Origin: an uncultured Clostridia bacterium
GTDB lineage: Bacteria; Bacillota; Clostridia; Oscillospirales; Acutalibacteraceae
Direction: 5' to 3'
Assembly: GCA_937907605.1 (NCBI GenBank)
Contig: CALCYI010000016.1
Coordinates: forward strand, 1-30,922
DNA length: 30,922 nucleotides
Part shown: positions 1 to 6,122 of the stretch, piece by piece
How the letters are laid out: each line of letters starts with the position of its first letter
How positions within the stretch are numbered: the first letter of the stretch is position 1
Position numbers and translations under genes: made by a program
The notes under the pieces: generated by a model
Databases searched by the model: none
Seen by the model: the letters and a program-made list of their open reading frames with translations, nothing else
What the model was told of the DNA's origin: nothing

Positions 1-37
1 TTTTAGTTATGCGAACCTTTCCTGTTTGTAAGTTCAT
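1..37 (-). CDS. 5' end of a minus-strand gene running off the window
   Basis: On the minus strand an AAAGGAGAG ribosome binding site (about 45-53) stands 8 bases before an ATG at 37-35. The reading frame stays open to the window edge and gives MNLQTGKVRITK. The good site and spacing support a real start, but twelve residues are too few to assign a family. It is divergent from the agr operon, so the gap to 483 probably carries promoters in both directions. Confidence 0.55.
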   Translation of the reverse strand, partial: MNLQTGKVRITK

Positions 38-314
38 AGTATTATCTCTCCTTTTTTTATTGTTTTAAATTATTGTTATGCTTTTATTTGCTTAAATCAT
101 ATGCACCACCGCTTTCTTTAATTATAATAAAAATTTATTACTGACAATTATTGCAAAAATCCGACATTACTATCGGTTATTAAGAGAGTTACCCATATGC
201 TTTATTTTTCTTGCGTTCTAAATTGTTGTGTAGTAGAATATCAAAGTAAAGAGCAATACTAGAATCTGCTCCAACTTGTAAAAGATACCATATTGGCATT
301 GTAGTGGTTTTGGT

Positions 315-344
315 TTTGTCTTTACGGTATGTTGATTTGTCTAA
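315..344 (+). promoter_or_regulatory. Putative LytTR (AgrA-type) direct-repeat operator of the agr operon
   Basis: TTTGTCTTT begins at 315 and TTTGTCTAA at 336, exactly 21 bp apart. LytTR regulators bind two roughly 9-bp direct repeats separated by about 12 bp, so the spacing fits. The same pair at the same spacing occurs upstream of the RHS operon and the metallopeptidase gene. The second half-site lies about 20 bp upstream of a weak TTGTTC -35-like sequence. Assignment to the local response regulator is inference; T-rich sequence raises the chance of coincidence. Confidence 0.45.
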
Positions 345-395
345 ATGGTTTTATATTGTTCCAATTAAACTAAGTATTCATACCACTTAGACAAA
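336..395. repeat. Inverted repeat upstream of the agr operon
   Basis: TTTGTCTAAATGGT at 336-349 is complementary to ACCACTTAGACAAA at 382-395, with 13 of 14 positions paired and the remaining one a possible G-U, around a 32-base loop. The left arm includes the second TTTGTC half-site of the putative LytTR operator, so the inverted copy may be an additional regulator site or an mRNA hairpin in the operon leader. Confidence 0.5.
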
Positions 396-483
396 AGCAA
401 TTTAATATGTTTTTTTTCATATATACTTTAAATAAACTTGGACATAGTTTAATTTTTACAACGCAAAAGGAGTTTATTTAAGT

Positions 484-996
484 ATGAAAAACAAATTAAA
501 TTTGAATGCCCCAATCAGAACGATAATTGTAAAGGTGCTATCATATGATCCAGACGTCATCTCAGTTTTTGGACGAACAGAAAAAGAAGATCTTTTTTTC
601 AAAGACCTTCTAACAGTTGGTTGTGATTTTTATGAATTACTGGAATTGTTTGTGAACAATAAAGCAATAAACAAAAAAAGTGTAACATGTATTATTGACA
701 ATATACCTTCTGCAGAAATCATTTATGATTTTTCTGATAAAGAACTACGCAGGATGATTCCTCACTGGTCGCCATCAAGATATCACACAGCTTCAATTGA
801 AGATGTGTGCAATGAATTAAAAGAGCACATTGAAAATGATGCATCCGGAGCCTATATTTATAACAGTAATTTAAACAGTCGAAATAAAAGGGTATATAAT
901 GATACATATGTATTGATAATTGCAGATTCAAATAAATATTTCTTTGATATAAACAGAAAAAAAGCATTTCGTATTTGTGATAAAGAAGGTGAATAA
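484..996 (+). CDS. Unknown 170-residue protein, first gene of the agr operon
   Basis: I do not recognise this protein. It is soluble in appearance: no signal peptide or membrane segment, mixed charged and aromatic residues, Lys/Asn-rich in line with the AT-rich DNA. The start follows AAAGGAG by 11 bases. Its stop (994-996) is one base before the ATG of the LytTR response regulator, so the two are certainly co-transcribed and probably translationally coupled. That position, first in an agrA-agrC-agrB-agrD-type cluster, suggests a role in the signalling pathway, for example as a regulator or partner of the response regulator. No catalytic motif supports a specific function. Confidence 0.8.
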   Translation: MKNKLNLNAPIRTIIVKVLSYDPDVISVFGRTEKEDLFFKDLLTVGCDFYELLELFVNNKAINKKSVTCIIDNIPSAEIIYDFSDKELRRMIPHWSPSRYHTASIEDVCNELKEHIENDASGAYIYNSNLNSRNKRVYNDTYVLIIADSNKYFFDINRKKAFRICDKEGE

Positions 997-997
997 A

Positions 998-1723
998 ATG
1001 ATTAATGTTGTTGTTTGTGATGATGATAGAAACGATATAAATCTTATTAAAACTGAATTAGAGAATTATTCTAAAATAAGTCATGTGGAATTCAACATTA
1101 GTGAGTTTTCCAAGCCTGAAATGTTAGTGTATGAATTAGAAGATGGTAAAATTGCGGATATATTTATTCTTGATGTTTCTATGCCCCACATTAACGGATT
1201 TGAATTAGCTGAAAGAATTAGACAATATACTGAAACATCAATCATCATATTTTTAACTTCATTGGAAGATCAAGCTATAAATGGCTATAAATCAAAAGCA
1301 TTAAGATATATTATTAAGTTAAATTTGCAACGTGATATAAAGGAAGCGATGGATAGTGCTATAGAAGAATTATCTAATATTGATGATAAAACTATTACCT
1401 TACATAGATATAACGACTATTGGCGCATTCCATATAAAGATATTGTATCGGTGACCAGAGTTTCTCGGCAACTAATTATAACCACTAATTCATTAGGTAA
1501 CATTACTGATAATAGAGGAATCAAGGAGTTTTTTGATTTACTTAACGATAATAGGTTTTTATTTATTGACAGAAGTTGCTTTGTTAATATAGATTATATT
1601 TCGCAAATAAACGGTTATAATCTCAAATTAACGGATGGTCAATTGCTTCCTATCAGTCGTCGTTCACTTCAAAATGTTAAGCAAACACTAGTTGAAAGAT
1701 GGGCATTAGAAAAGAAAAAGTAG
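998..1723 (+). CDS. agrA: LytTR-family response regulator (AgrA-like)
   Basis: This is a 241-residue two-component response regulator. The receiver domain (about residues 1-125) has the acidic pair in VCDDD (8-10), phospho-acceptor Asp59 in FILDVSMP, Thr87 and Lys107. A LytTR DNA-binding domain fills about 133-235, including DRSCFVNIDYI and LPISRRSL. I chose ATG 998 over the in-frame ATG 977 because AAGGTG lies 6-7 bases ahead and because it abuts the upstream stop; 977 would overlap the upstream gene without a ribosome site. LytTR regulators of agr clusters are phosphorylated by the partner kinase and activate the agr promoter and targets through paired direct repeats; matching 21-bp-spaced pairs are present in this window. 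Partner kinase follows 27 bp downstream. Confidence 0.92.
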   Translation: MINVVVCDDDRNDINLIKTELENYSKISHVEFNISEFSKPEMLVYELEDGKIADIFILDVSMPHINGFELAERIRQYTETSIIIFLTSLEDQAINGYKSKALRYIIKLNLQRDIKEAMDSAIEELSNIDDKTITLHRYNDYWRIPYKDIVSVTRVSRQLIITTNSLGNITDNRGIKEFFDLLNDNRFLFIDRSCFVNIDYISQINGYNLKLTDGQLLPISRRSLQNVKQTLVERWALEKKK

Positions 1724-1750
1724 TTTGCTCATGAGGAGATATTAATTAAT

Positions 1751-3082
1751 ATGAGTATTGTATATCAAATAGTAGAATTACTGGCAACATTTATAGAAGG
1801 TGCTATAGTGTTATCTGTATCAAGCGCTTTGTGTGGAACAAAAAATGGTAAGAAAAAACATTTTTTGATTCTATTATTAGCAAATCTTGTTTATACAGTA
1901 ATAATAACTTTGATGAACCAATGGCAAGTCTTTTCTTTTGCCACAATAGCGGCTGCTATGATATACACCTTTATTATTATTTCCTTTGTTTCAAGTTGTG
2001 CATTTATTAATAAATTAACCTCTGTTATCATTACATTTTTCTTTATTCATGCTACAGAATACTTAATATCATATAGCCTTATTATGATAATTGGTAAATC
2101 TTTGGATATTTCTAAGGGTATACCGTTGATATTGGAAACCGGACCAACAAGAATTCTTTTTCTTACAATTGATAAAGTGCTGCAAATAGCAATATTCTTT
2201 TGTTTCAGAAAGACATATTCAAGGTTGCAATTATTAAACAAAGGCAGTCTCTTTTTAATATTGATTATTACTTCTTTATCATATGTTGTTATGTCAGTAT
2301 TAACGCAGATGATTGTTACGGATTCTTTAATCACTCTGCAAATTGCCGTTATTTTGTCTTTGTTTTTTATAATCTTATCAATTATAGTTACTGTTGTGGC
2401 TGTTTCTTTAAACGCAAAGTTTCAAAACGAGAAGAGAGAAACTCAGATTATGATGCTCACAAATGAACTAATGGAAAAGAATTTCCGTGAAATGAGATAT
2501 TCTCAGAATGTTATTCGCCAACAAGTTCATGATTTTAGAAATCACATAAGGACAATAAGCGGAATGTTGCAAACCGAAGCACCGGCCAAAGAATACATAA
2601 ACGACTTATTGAAAGAATCATATATTAGTGCTCAATATTGTCATAGCGGTAATGATATAATTGATTCTATAATCAACTGTAAGCTTTCAGAAGCCAAAAA
2701 GAATAATATTAAGTTTACTCATAATATTATTCTTGAAAAAGCTCTAAATATTTCATCAGTTGATATTTGTGCAATTTTAGCGAATCAACTGGACAATGCG
2801 TTAGAAGCATGCTGTAATCTACAAGATATAAATAACCGCTTTGTAAGAGTGGATGTTTGGCAAAAGGAAACTTTTACATTCTTTAAGGTAACTAACCCTT
2901 GTGAAAAAGATCCCTTTAATGATAAGCACGAATTACCTTCTTCTAAGAAAAATGCAACCGGCATGCACGGATTTGGTGTAAAAAACATACTTGATACGGT
3001 TACAAAATACAATGGAACACTAAAAAATGAATATGCCGAAGGTTTATTTATTTCTGTTGCAATGATAACAAACAACGAATAA
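1751..3082 (+). CDS. agrC: Six-pass GHKL sensor histidine kinase (AgrC-like)
   Basis: The 443-residue protein has an N-terminal multi-pass membrane sensor (about residues 8-220, roughly six hydrophobic segments), then a coiled-coil-like linker. A phospho-acceptor motif RQQVHDFRNH follows with His260. The GHKL ATPase domain has an N-box LANQLDNALEA (Asn345/Asn349) and a G-box MHGFGVKNI (about 405-413). This is the architecture of AgrC/FsrC-type peptide-pheromone receptors that phosphorylate LytTR regulators. GAGGAGATATT precedes the ATG. The gene sits between the response regulator and agrB, so the ligand is probably the cyclic peptide made from the 3758-3877 gene. Ligand identity is inference. 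Confidence 0.92.
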   Translation: MSIVYQIVELLATFIEGAIVLSVSSALCGTKNGKKKHFLILLLANLVYTVIITLMNQWQVFSFATIAAAMIYTFIIISFVSSCAFINKLTSVIITFFFIHATEYLISYSLIMIIGKSLDISKGIPLILETGPTRILFLTIDKVLQIAIFFCFRKTYSRLQLLNKGSLFLILIITSLSYVVMSVLTQMIVTDSLITLQIAVILSLFFIILSIIVTVVAVSLNAKFQNEKRETQIMMLTNELMEKNFREMRYSQNVIRQQVHDFRNHIRTISGMLQTEAPAKEYINDLLKESYISAQYCHSGNDIIDSIINCKLSEAKKNNIKFTHNIILEKALNISSVDICAILANQLDNALEACCNLQDINNRFVRVDVWQKETFTFFKVTNPCEKDPFNDKHELPSSKKNATGMHGFGVKNILDTVTKYNGTLKNEYAEGLFISVAMITNNE

Positions 3083-3109
3083 TACATAAAAATAGCCCAT
3101 TCAGACAAA
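3083..3109 (-). promoter_or_regulatory. Possible reverse-oriented LytTR half-site pair upstream of agrB
   Basis: Read on the minus strand, TTTGTC (3109-3104) and TATGTA (3088-3083) are 21 bp apart, the spacing seen in the three plus-strand pairs. The second half-site is degenerate and the orientation is opposite, so this is a weak candidate for an extra regulator site inside the operon. Confidence 0.25.
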
Positions 3110-3112
3110 ATC

Positions 3113-3164
3113 CCCCCTAAAAATTTCTTTAACTGTTATTATGGTTATAGAAACTTTTAGGGGG
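3113..3164 (+). promoter_or_regulatory. Hairpin that can sequester the agrB ribosome binding site
   Basis: CCCCCTAAAAATTTC at 3113-3127 pairs with GAAACTTTTAGGGGG at 3150-3164, 14 of 15 positions, with a 22-base loop. The GGGGG of the right arm is the only Shine-Dalgarno-like sequence for agrB (ATG at 3172). No U-tract follows the stem, so it does not look like an intrinsic terminator. The likely effect is to limit or condition translation of agrB and overlapping agrD relative to the upstream genes. Confidence 0.6.
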
Positions 3165-3171
3165 ACTATTT

Positions 3172-3771
3172 ATGCTATATAAAAGTGCTTTGAAGATGAC
3201 AGATATATTGAGTCATTATACTAATATATCAGAAAGCGAAAAAAGCATTTATGTCTATGGTTTTGAATTATTGTTTTCAACGCTTTTATCTATGTCTTCA
3301 ATTTTCGCAGTTTCATTACTATGTGACAATGTATCTTTTTCCTTGTTTTTTATTATATTCTTTTATTCATTAAGATTGTTTTGCGGTGGATATCATGCCA
3401 AAACATATTTAAGATGTTTTATTCTCACAAATCTGATTTTTGTATCTACTATTGTTCTTGCAAAAGTGGTTGTATTACTGAATTTAAAAAACATTATGCC
3501 TTTGTTAGTTCTTTTAGCATTTTGCGTGATTTTTCATTACGCACCGATAGAAAACGGTAATCATCCGTATTCAATAATGAAGTATAAAAGATTCAAAATA
3601 ATATCCAGAAGCTTGGCAGTTGTTTATCTAATAACTTACCTGTGTACTTATACGTTTATTGACTCAGAAATTATAGTTGTCAATGCTGCTTGGTCATATG
3701 TATGGGTATCATTGATGATTATTATAGCAAAAATAAAAGAGAAAGGAGGCAAACTCAATGCATATTCTTAG
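3172..3771 (+). CDS. agrB: AgrB-family accessory gene regulator peptidase
   Basis: This is a 199-residue integral membrane protein with about five to six hydrophobic segments. The AgrB signature is clear: RLFCGGYHAKTYLRCF, with catalytic His75 and Cys82 seven residues apart as in the Staphylococcus aureus enzyme. AgrB removes the C-terminal tail of the AgrD precursor, forms the ring of the signal peptide and takes part in its export at the cytoplasmic membrane. Its 3' end overlaps the agrD-like gene by 14 bp, and the GAGAAAGGAGGC stretch within its last codons is the agrD ribosome site. Translation may be limited by the hairpin at 3113-3164. Confidence 0.93.
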   Translation: MLYKSALKMTDILSHYTNISESEKSIYVYGFELLFSTLLSMSSIFAVSLLCDNVSFSLFFIIFFYSLRLFCGGYHAKTYLRCFILTNLIFVSTIVLAKVVVLLNLKNIMPLLVLLAFCVIFHYAPIENGNHPYSIMKYKRFKIISRSLAVVYLITYLCTYTFIDSEIIVVNAAWSYVWVSLMIIIAKIKEKGGKLNAYS

Positions 3772-3877
3772 TGCAGCAGTTGCGGAATTCGTAAAGTTTT
3801 TTGCAAAAATGGGCGCTGGCGTTGCATCGTCAGGTTTTGGATATGAGCCTAAAATGCCCGAATGCTTAAAAAAATAA
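3758..3877 (+). CDS. agrD: AgrD-like cyclic autoinducer peptide precursor (39 residues)
   Basis: A short ORF starts at ATG 3758, eight bases after AAAGGAGG, and overlaps the agrB end. The peptide has an amphipathic N-terminal leader (MHILSAAVAEFVKFFAKMG), a core and the charged tail typical of AgrD. The segment ASSGFGYEPKMPECLKK aligns with the Listeria monocytogenes AgrD core and tail ACFMFVYEPKSP: the ring Cys falls on the first Ser (residue 24). The signal is therefore predicted to be a serine lactone of about five ring residues, SSGFG, as with the serine-lactone signals of Enterococcus faecalis Fsr and Staphylococcus intermedius. A Cys (residue 36) is present only in the tail. Exact N-terminal processing cannot be read from sequence. 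A strong terminator follows at once. Confidence 0.85.
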   Translation: MHILSAAVAEFVKFFAKMGAGVASSGFGYEPKMPECLKK

Positions 3878-3883
3878 ACAGCA

Positions 3884-3917
3884 AACCAGCGAGTCGTTTT
3901 TGGCTCGCTGGTTTTTT
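3884..3917 (+). terminator. Intrinsic terminator of the agr operon
   Basis: AACCAGCGAG (3884-3893) pairs perfectly with CTCGCTGGTT (3904-3913), and the T run continues to 3917. It lies seven bases after the agrD stop and separates the agr operon from the RHS operon. Confidence 0.93.
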
Positions 3918-3951
3918 CATATAGATTGCATATTTCATATATTTTTTATTT

Positions 3952-4057
3952 GTGTAATTATGAGAACAGTTAAACTCCATTTGTCAACCCCTATTTTTAA
4001 ATTAATTATGTCTTTTTTTGTTGATATTTTGTCTAATTTTGCATTTTATATTGACTT
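3952..4057 (+). promoter_or_regulatory. Duplicated upstream regulatory block, copy 1 (MORN-RHS operon)
   Basis: This 106-bp block aligns without gaps to 18001-18106; by eye 84 of 106 positions are identical. It contains TATGTC (4007) and TTTGTC (4028) 21 bp apart, the putative LytTR operator, and ends in TTGACT (4051-4056), a plausible -35. The -10 at the expected 17-bp spacing is poor (TAAAAG, 4074-4079), consistent with dependence on an activator. A TTGACA also occurs in both copies on the minus strand (3987-3982 here), so an antisense promoter is another reading. Both copies follow immediately after a terminator. Confidence 0.6.
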
Positions 4058-4070
4058 AATCTAAAAAAAT

Positions 4071-4098
4071 CATTAAAAGGAAACTTAGGCTTTTAATG
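4071..4098. repeat. Short perfect inverted repeat before the MORN gene
   Basis: CATTAAAAG (4071-4079) and CTTTTAATG (4090-4098) are perfectly complementary around a 10-base loop. The right arm touches the AAAGGAG ribosome site. As the left arm overlaps the expected -10 region it may act as an operator rather than as an mRNA hairpin. It is not shared with the copy-2 promoter. Confidence 0.45.
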
Positions 4099-4112
4099 AA
4101 AGGAGACTAAAA

Positions 4113-5390
4113 ATGATAAAAGCACTCTACGGTTTAGGTATTGCATCTGCTGTAATATGTATACTAACAATTCTACTTTTTGTTTTTAGAAACAAAGCAA
4201 AGGTTATCAGTAACACACTTAAGTTTTCAGTAGGTGTATTGGCTGTTTTAATAATTGCGTTCGGATTTACATTTAGTAAATACCAATCAGATAGCAAATC
4301 TGCGGCCAAATGGATTCCTGAATTGACAGGATATTATGAAGAAATTAACATACCGAATATTGGAAGGTACTCCGGTGATTTGGAAAACGGAATGATGAGT
4401 GGCGTGGGTACCATCATCTATGTCGACGGCAGCAAATATACCGGAGATTTAAGGAATAATAAACGAGACGGTAACGGTACATACACGGCTGTTAATGGTG
4501 ATGAATATTCAGGTGAATGGCAAAATGATTTGAAAAATGGAAGTGGTACCTATCATTATAACGATAAATCCATTTATGATGGTGACTGGAAAGACGATAA
4601 GCGTGAAGGCACTGGCACCTTTACCTATTCCAACGGCAATGAATATACTGGCGAATGGAAGGCGGATTTAAGAAACGGAAAGGGTATTTTAACATATTCG
4701 TCAGGCGAAAAATACGACGGAGAATGGGAAGATGATAAGCGCTCTGGTAGCGGTACCTACTCCTATTTAAACGGTGACAGATATACAGGTGAATGGAATG
4801 ACGACAAAATCAGTGGTCAAGGTACCTATTCTTATTCCAACGGTGAGACCTATATTGGACACTTTGATGACGGCAGCAAGTCAGGCAATGGCACATATCG
4901 GTATCATGCAGGCGATGTTTATGTAGGTAACTGGAAAAACAATATGCCAAATGGAAAAGGAACATATACTTGGGCTGAAGGATATAAATATGAAGGCGAC
5001 TTTGCTGATGGGGTAAAACAAGGGAATGGCACATATACCTATCCTGATGGTAGTGTTTATACAGGTGCTTTTGCAAACGATAAGGAAAACGGAAGCGGTA
5101 CTTTCAAATCCAAGGATGGCTGGCTTTATGTTGGCAGTTGGAAGGACGGAAAGCGCAATGGTAAAGGAAGGCTTACAAACAAAAATGGCACTTACTATGA
5201 CGGTGATTTTGTTAATAATATGAAGCAGGGCGCCGGTATCGAAACATACAAGGATGACGACGGAAAAGATATCGGTAAATACCAAGGTTCTTTCGCTAAT
5301 AATCTTAGAAATGGTCAGGGAACCTTTACATATAATAACGGTTATGTAATGAGCGGTGTTTGGAAAGATGACAAGCTCGTTTCGGAATAA
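4113..5390 (+). CDS. Membrane-anchored MORN-repeat protein
   Basis: The 425-residue protein has two N-terminal hydrophobic segments (about 7-26 and 37-54), then from about residue 73 to the end roughly fifteen MORN repeats of about 23 residues with the pattern YTGEWKDDKRNGKGTYTY. MORN repeats form elongated beta-sheets that act as scaffolds or bind membranes and partners; no enzymatic domain is fused here. The start follows AAAGGAG. It is the first gene of an operon with a six-pass membrane protein (gap 21 bp) and the RHS toxin, so a role in anchoring, displaying or exporting the toxin at the cell envelope is a reasonable inference but not shown. The topology of the repeat domain is uncertain. 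Confidence 0.9.
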   Translation: MIKALYGLGIASAVICILTILLFVFRNKAKVISNTLKFSVGVLAVLIIAFGFTFSKYQSDSKSAAKWIPELTGYYEEINIPNIGRYSGDLENGMMSGVGTIIYVDGSKYTGDLRNNKRDGNGTYTAVNGDEYSGEWQNDLKNGSGTYHYNDKSIYDGDWKDDKREGTGTFTYSNGNEYTGEWKADLRNGKGILTYSSGEKYDGEWEDDKRSGSGTYSYLNGDRYTGEWNDDKISGQGTYSYSNGETYIGHFDDGSKSGNGTYRYHAGDVYVGNWKNNMPNGKGTYTWAEGYKYEGDFADGVKQGNGTYTYPDGSVYTGAFANDKENGSGTFKSKDGWLYVGSWKDGKRNGKGRLTNKNGTYYDGDFVNNMKQGAGIETYKDDDGKDIGKYQGSFANNLRNGQGTFTYNNGYVMSGVWKDDKLVSE

Positions 5391-5411
5391 TGTAAGGAGG
5401 GGGAGAAACTA

Positions 5412-6101
5412 ATGAAAGAGAAAATAAAGGGAAATTCAAAATATACTTATTTTTTAAAGGAAAACACCTTGGGTGTCATACTAATGATTGCTTCGTTTGT
5501 GGTGGCAAATATATTAAATACAGTAATTCTCAAGTCATATAATGAAGCCAAAATTAGTACAGAAACAATCCCGTTTTCAATATTTTTAATTTTATCAGTA
5601 TTTGCGATTTTAATTTTATCAATCGCAAGTATATTCGTTATCTCTCATAAGAATCAAAAAAGTATTATTAAGGCAATACTCCTTTTTGCTCTGATATCGC
5701 TTGTTTTGATTGCGGGTATGTCTTTTGCATCGGGACTATTCTCGCGATGGCTTGATACAGAAAGCAGGACGTTAAACACTACAAAGGGCATCATCGACAA
5801 TGTCACATTAATAATAGGAGTTCCTATTAAAGCATATTTATATTGTTTGTTCTCGGTTGTCGTGATGGAAGGACTTTTCAAACTGAATATTAGCGGGACT
5901 TTCTATTTTAGGGTTTTTATACTGACGCTAATAATGACAGTAATAGATATGCTGCTTATCGCCATTAACAGCGAAAGTGTTGTTTTGAATATAGCTCAAG
6001 CGGTAATCAACACAGTGTTTTTATCTATTATATTTGTTTATACTTTCAGTTACGATAAAATGCGCTTTAGAATAAGCAAGAAAAATAGTGATGATGAATG
6101 A
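5412..6101 (+). CDS. Six-pass membrane protein of unknown function in the RHS operon
   Basis: I do not recognise a family. The 229-residue product has about six hydrophobic segments (near 18-41, 54-78, 86-110, 127-151, 163-184 and 191-211) and a charged C-terminal tail ending KKNSDDE. There are no obvious catalytic motifs. The ATG follows GGAGGGGGAGAAACTA, a strong ribosome site, 21 bp after the MORN gene, and the RHS gene starts 21 bp after its stop. Possible roles are an export or display partner of the RHS protein, or membrane immunity; both are inference from operon position. Confidence 0.88.
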   Translation: MKEKIKGNSKYTYFLKENTLGVILMIASFVVANILNTVILKSYNEAKISTETIPFSIFLILSVFAILILSIASIFVISHKNQKSIIKAILLFALISLVLIAGMSFASGLFSRWLDTESRTLNTTKGIIDNVTLIIGVPIKAYLYCLFSVVVMEGLFKLNISGTFYFRVFILTLIMTVIDMLLIAINSESVVLNIAQAVINTVFLSIIFVYTFSYDKMRFRISKKNSDDE

Positions 6102-6122
6102 TAAAGGATAGGAGGAATATTT

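Larger units (their letters stand above)
38..483. other. AT-rich divergent intergenic region
   Basis: This stretch lies between the partial minus-strand gene and the agr operon. I see no ORF worth calling. It holds two TTTGTC half-sites 21 bp apart (315 and 336), an inverted repeat (336-349 with 382-395), and the ribosome binding site AAAGGAG (about 466-472) for the first agr-operon gene. No convincing sigma-A promoter was found for that operon: TTGTTC at 356-361 with CATACC near 379-384 is weak, as expected for an activator-dependent promoter. Confidence 0.5.

Noticed and set aside
977..997. Upstream start for the response regulator
   Set aside because: It would overlap the preceding gene; ATG 998 has a ribosome site and gives the standard receiver N-terminus MINVVVCDDD.
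4881..5285. 134-residue minus-strand ORF inside the MORN gene
   Set aside because: It is the antisense of regular MORN repeats, with no ribosome site or recognisable domain.
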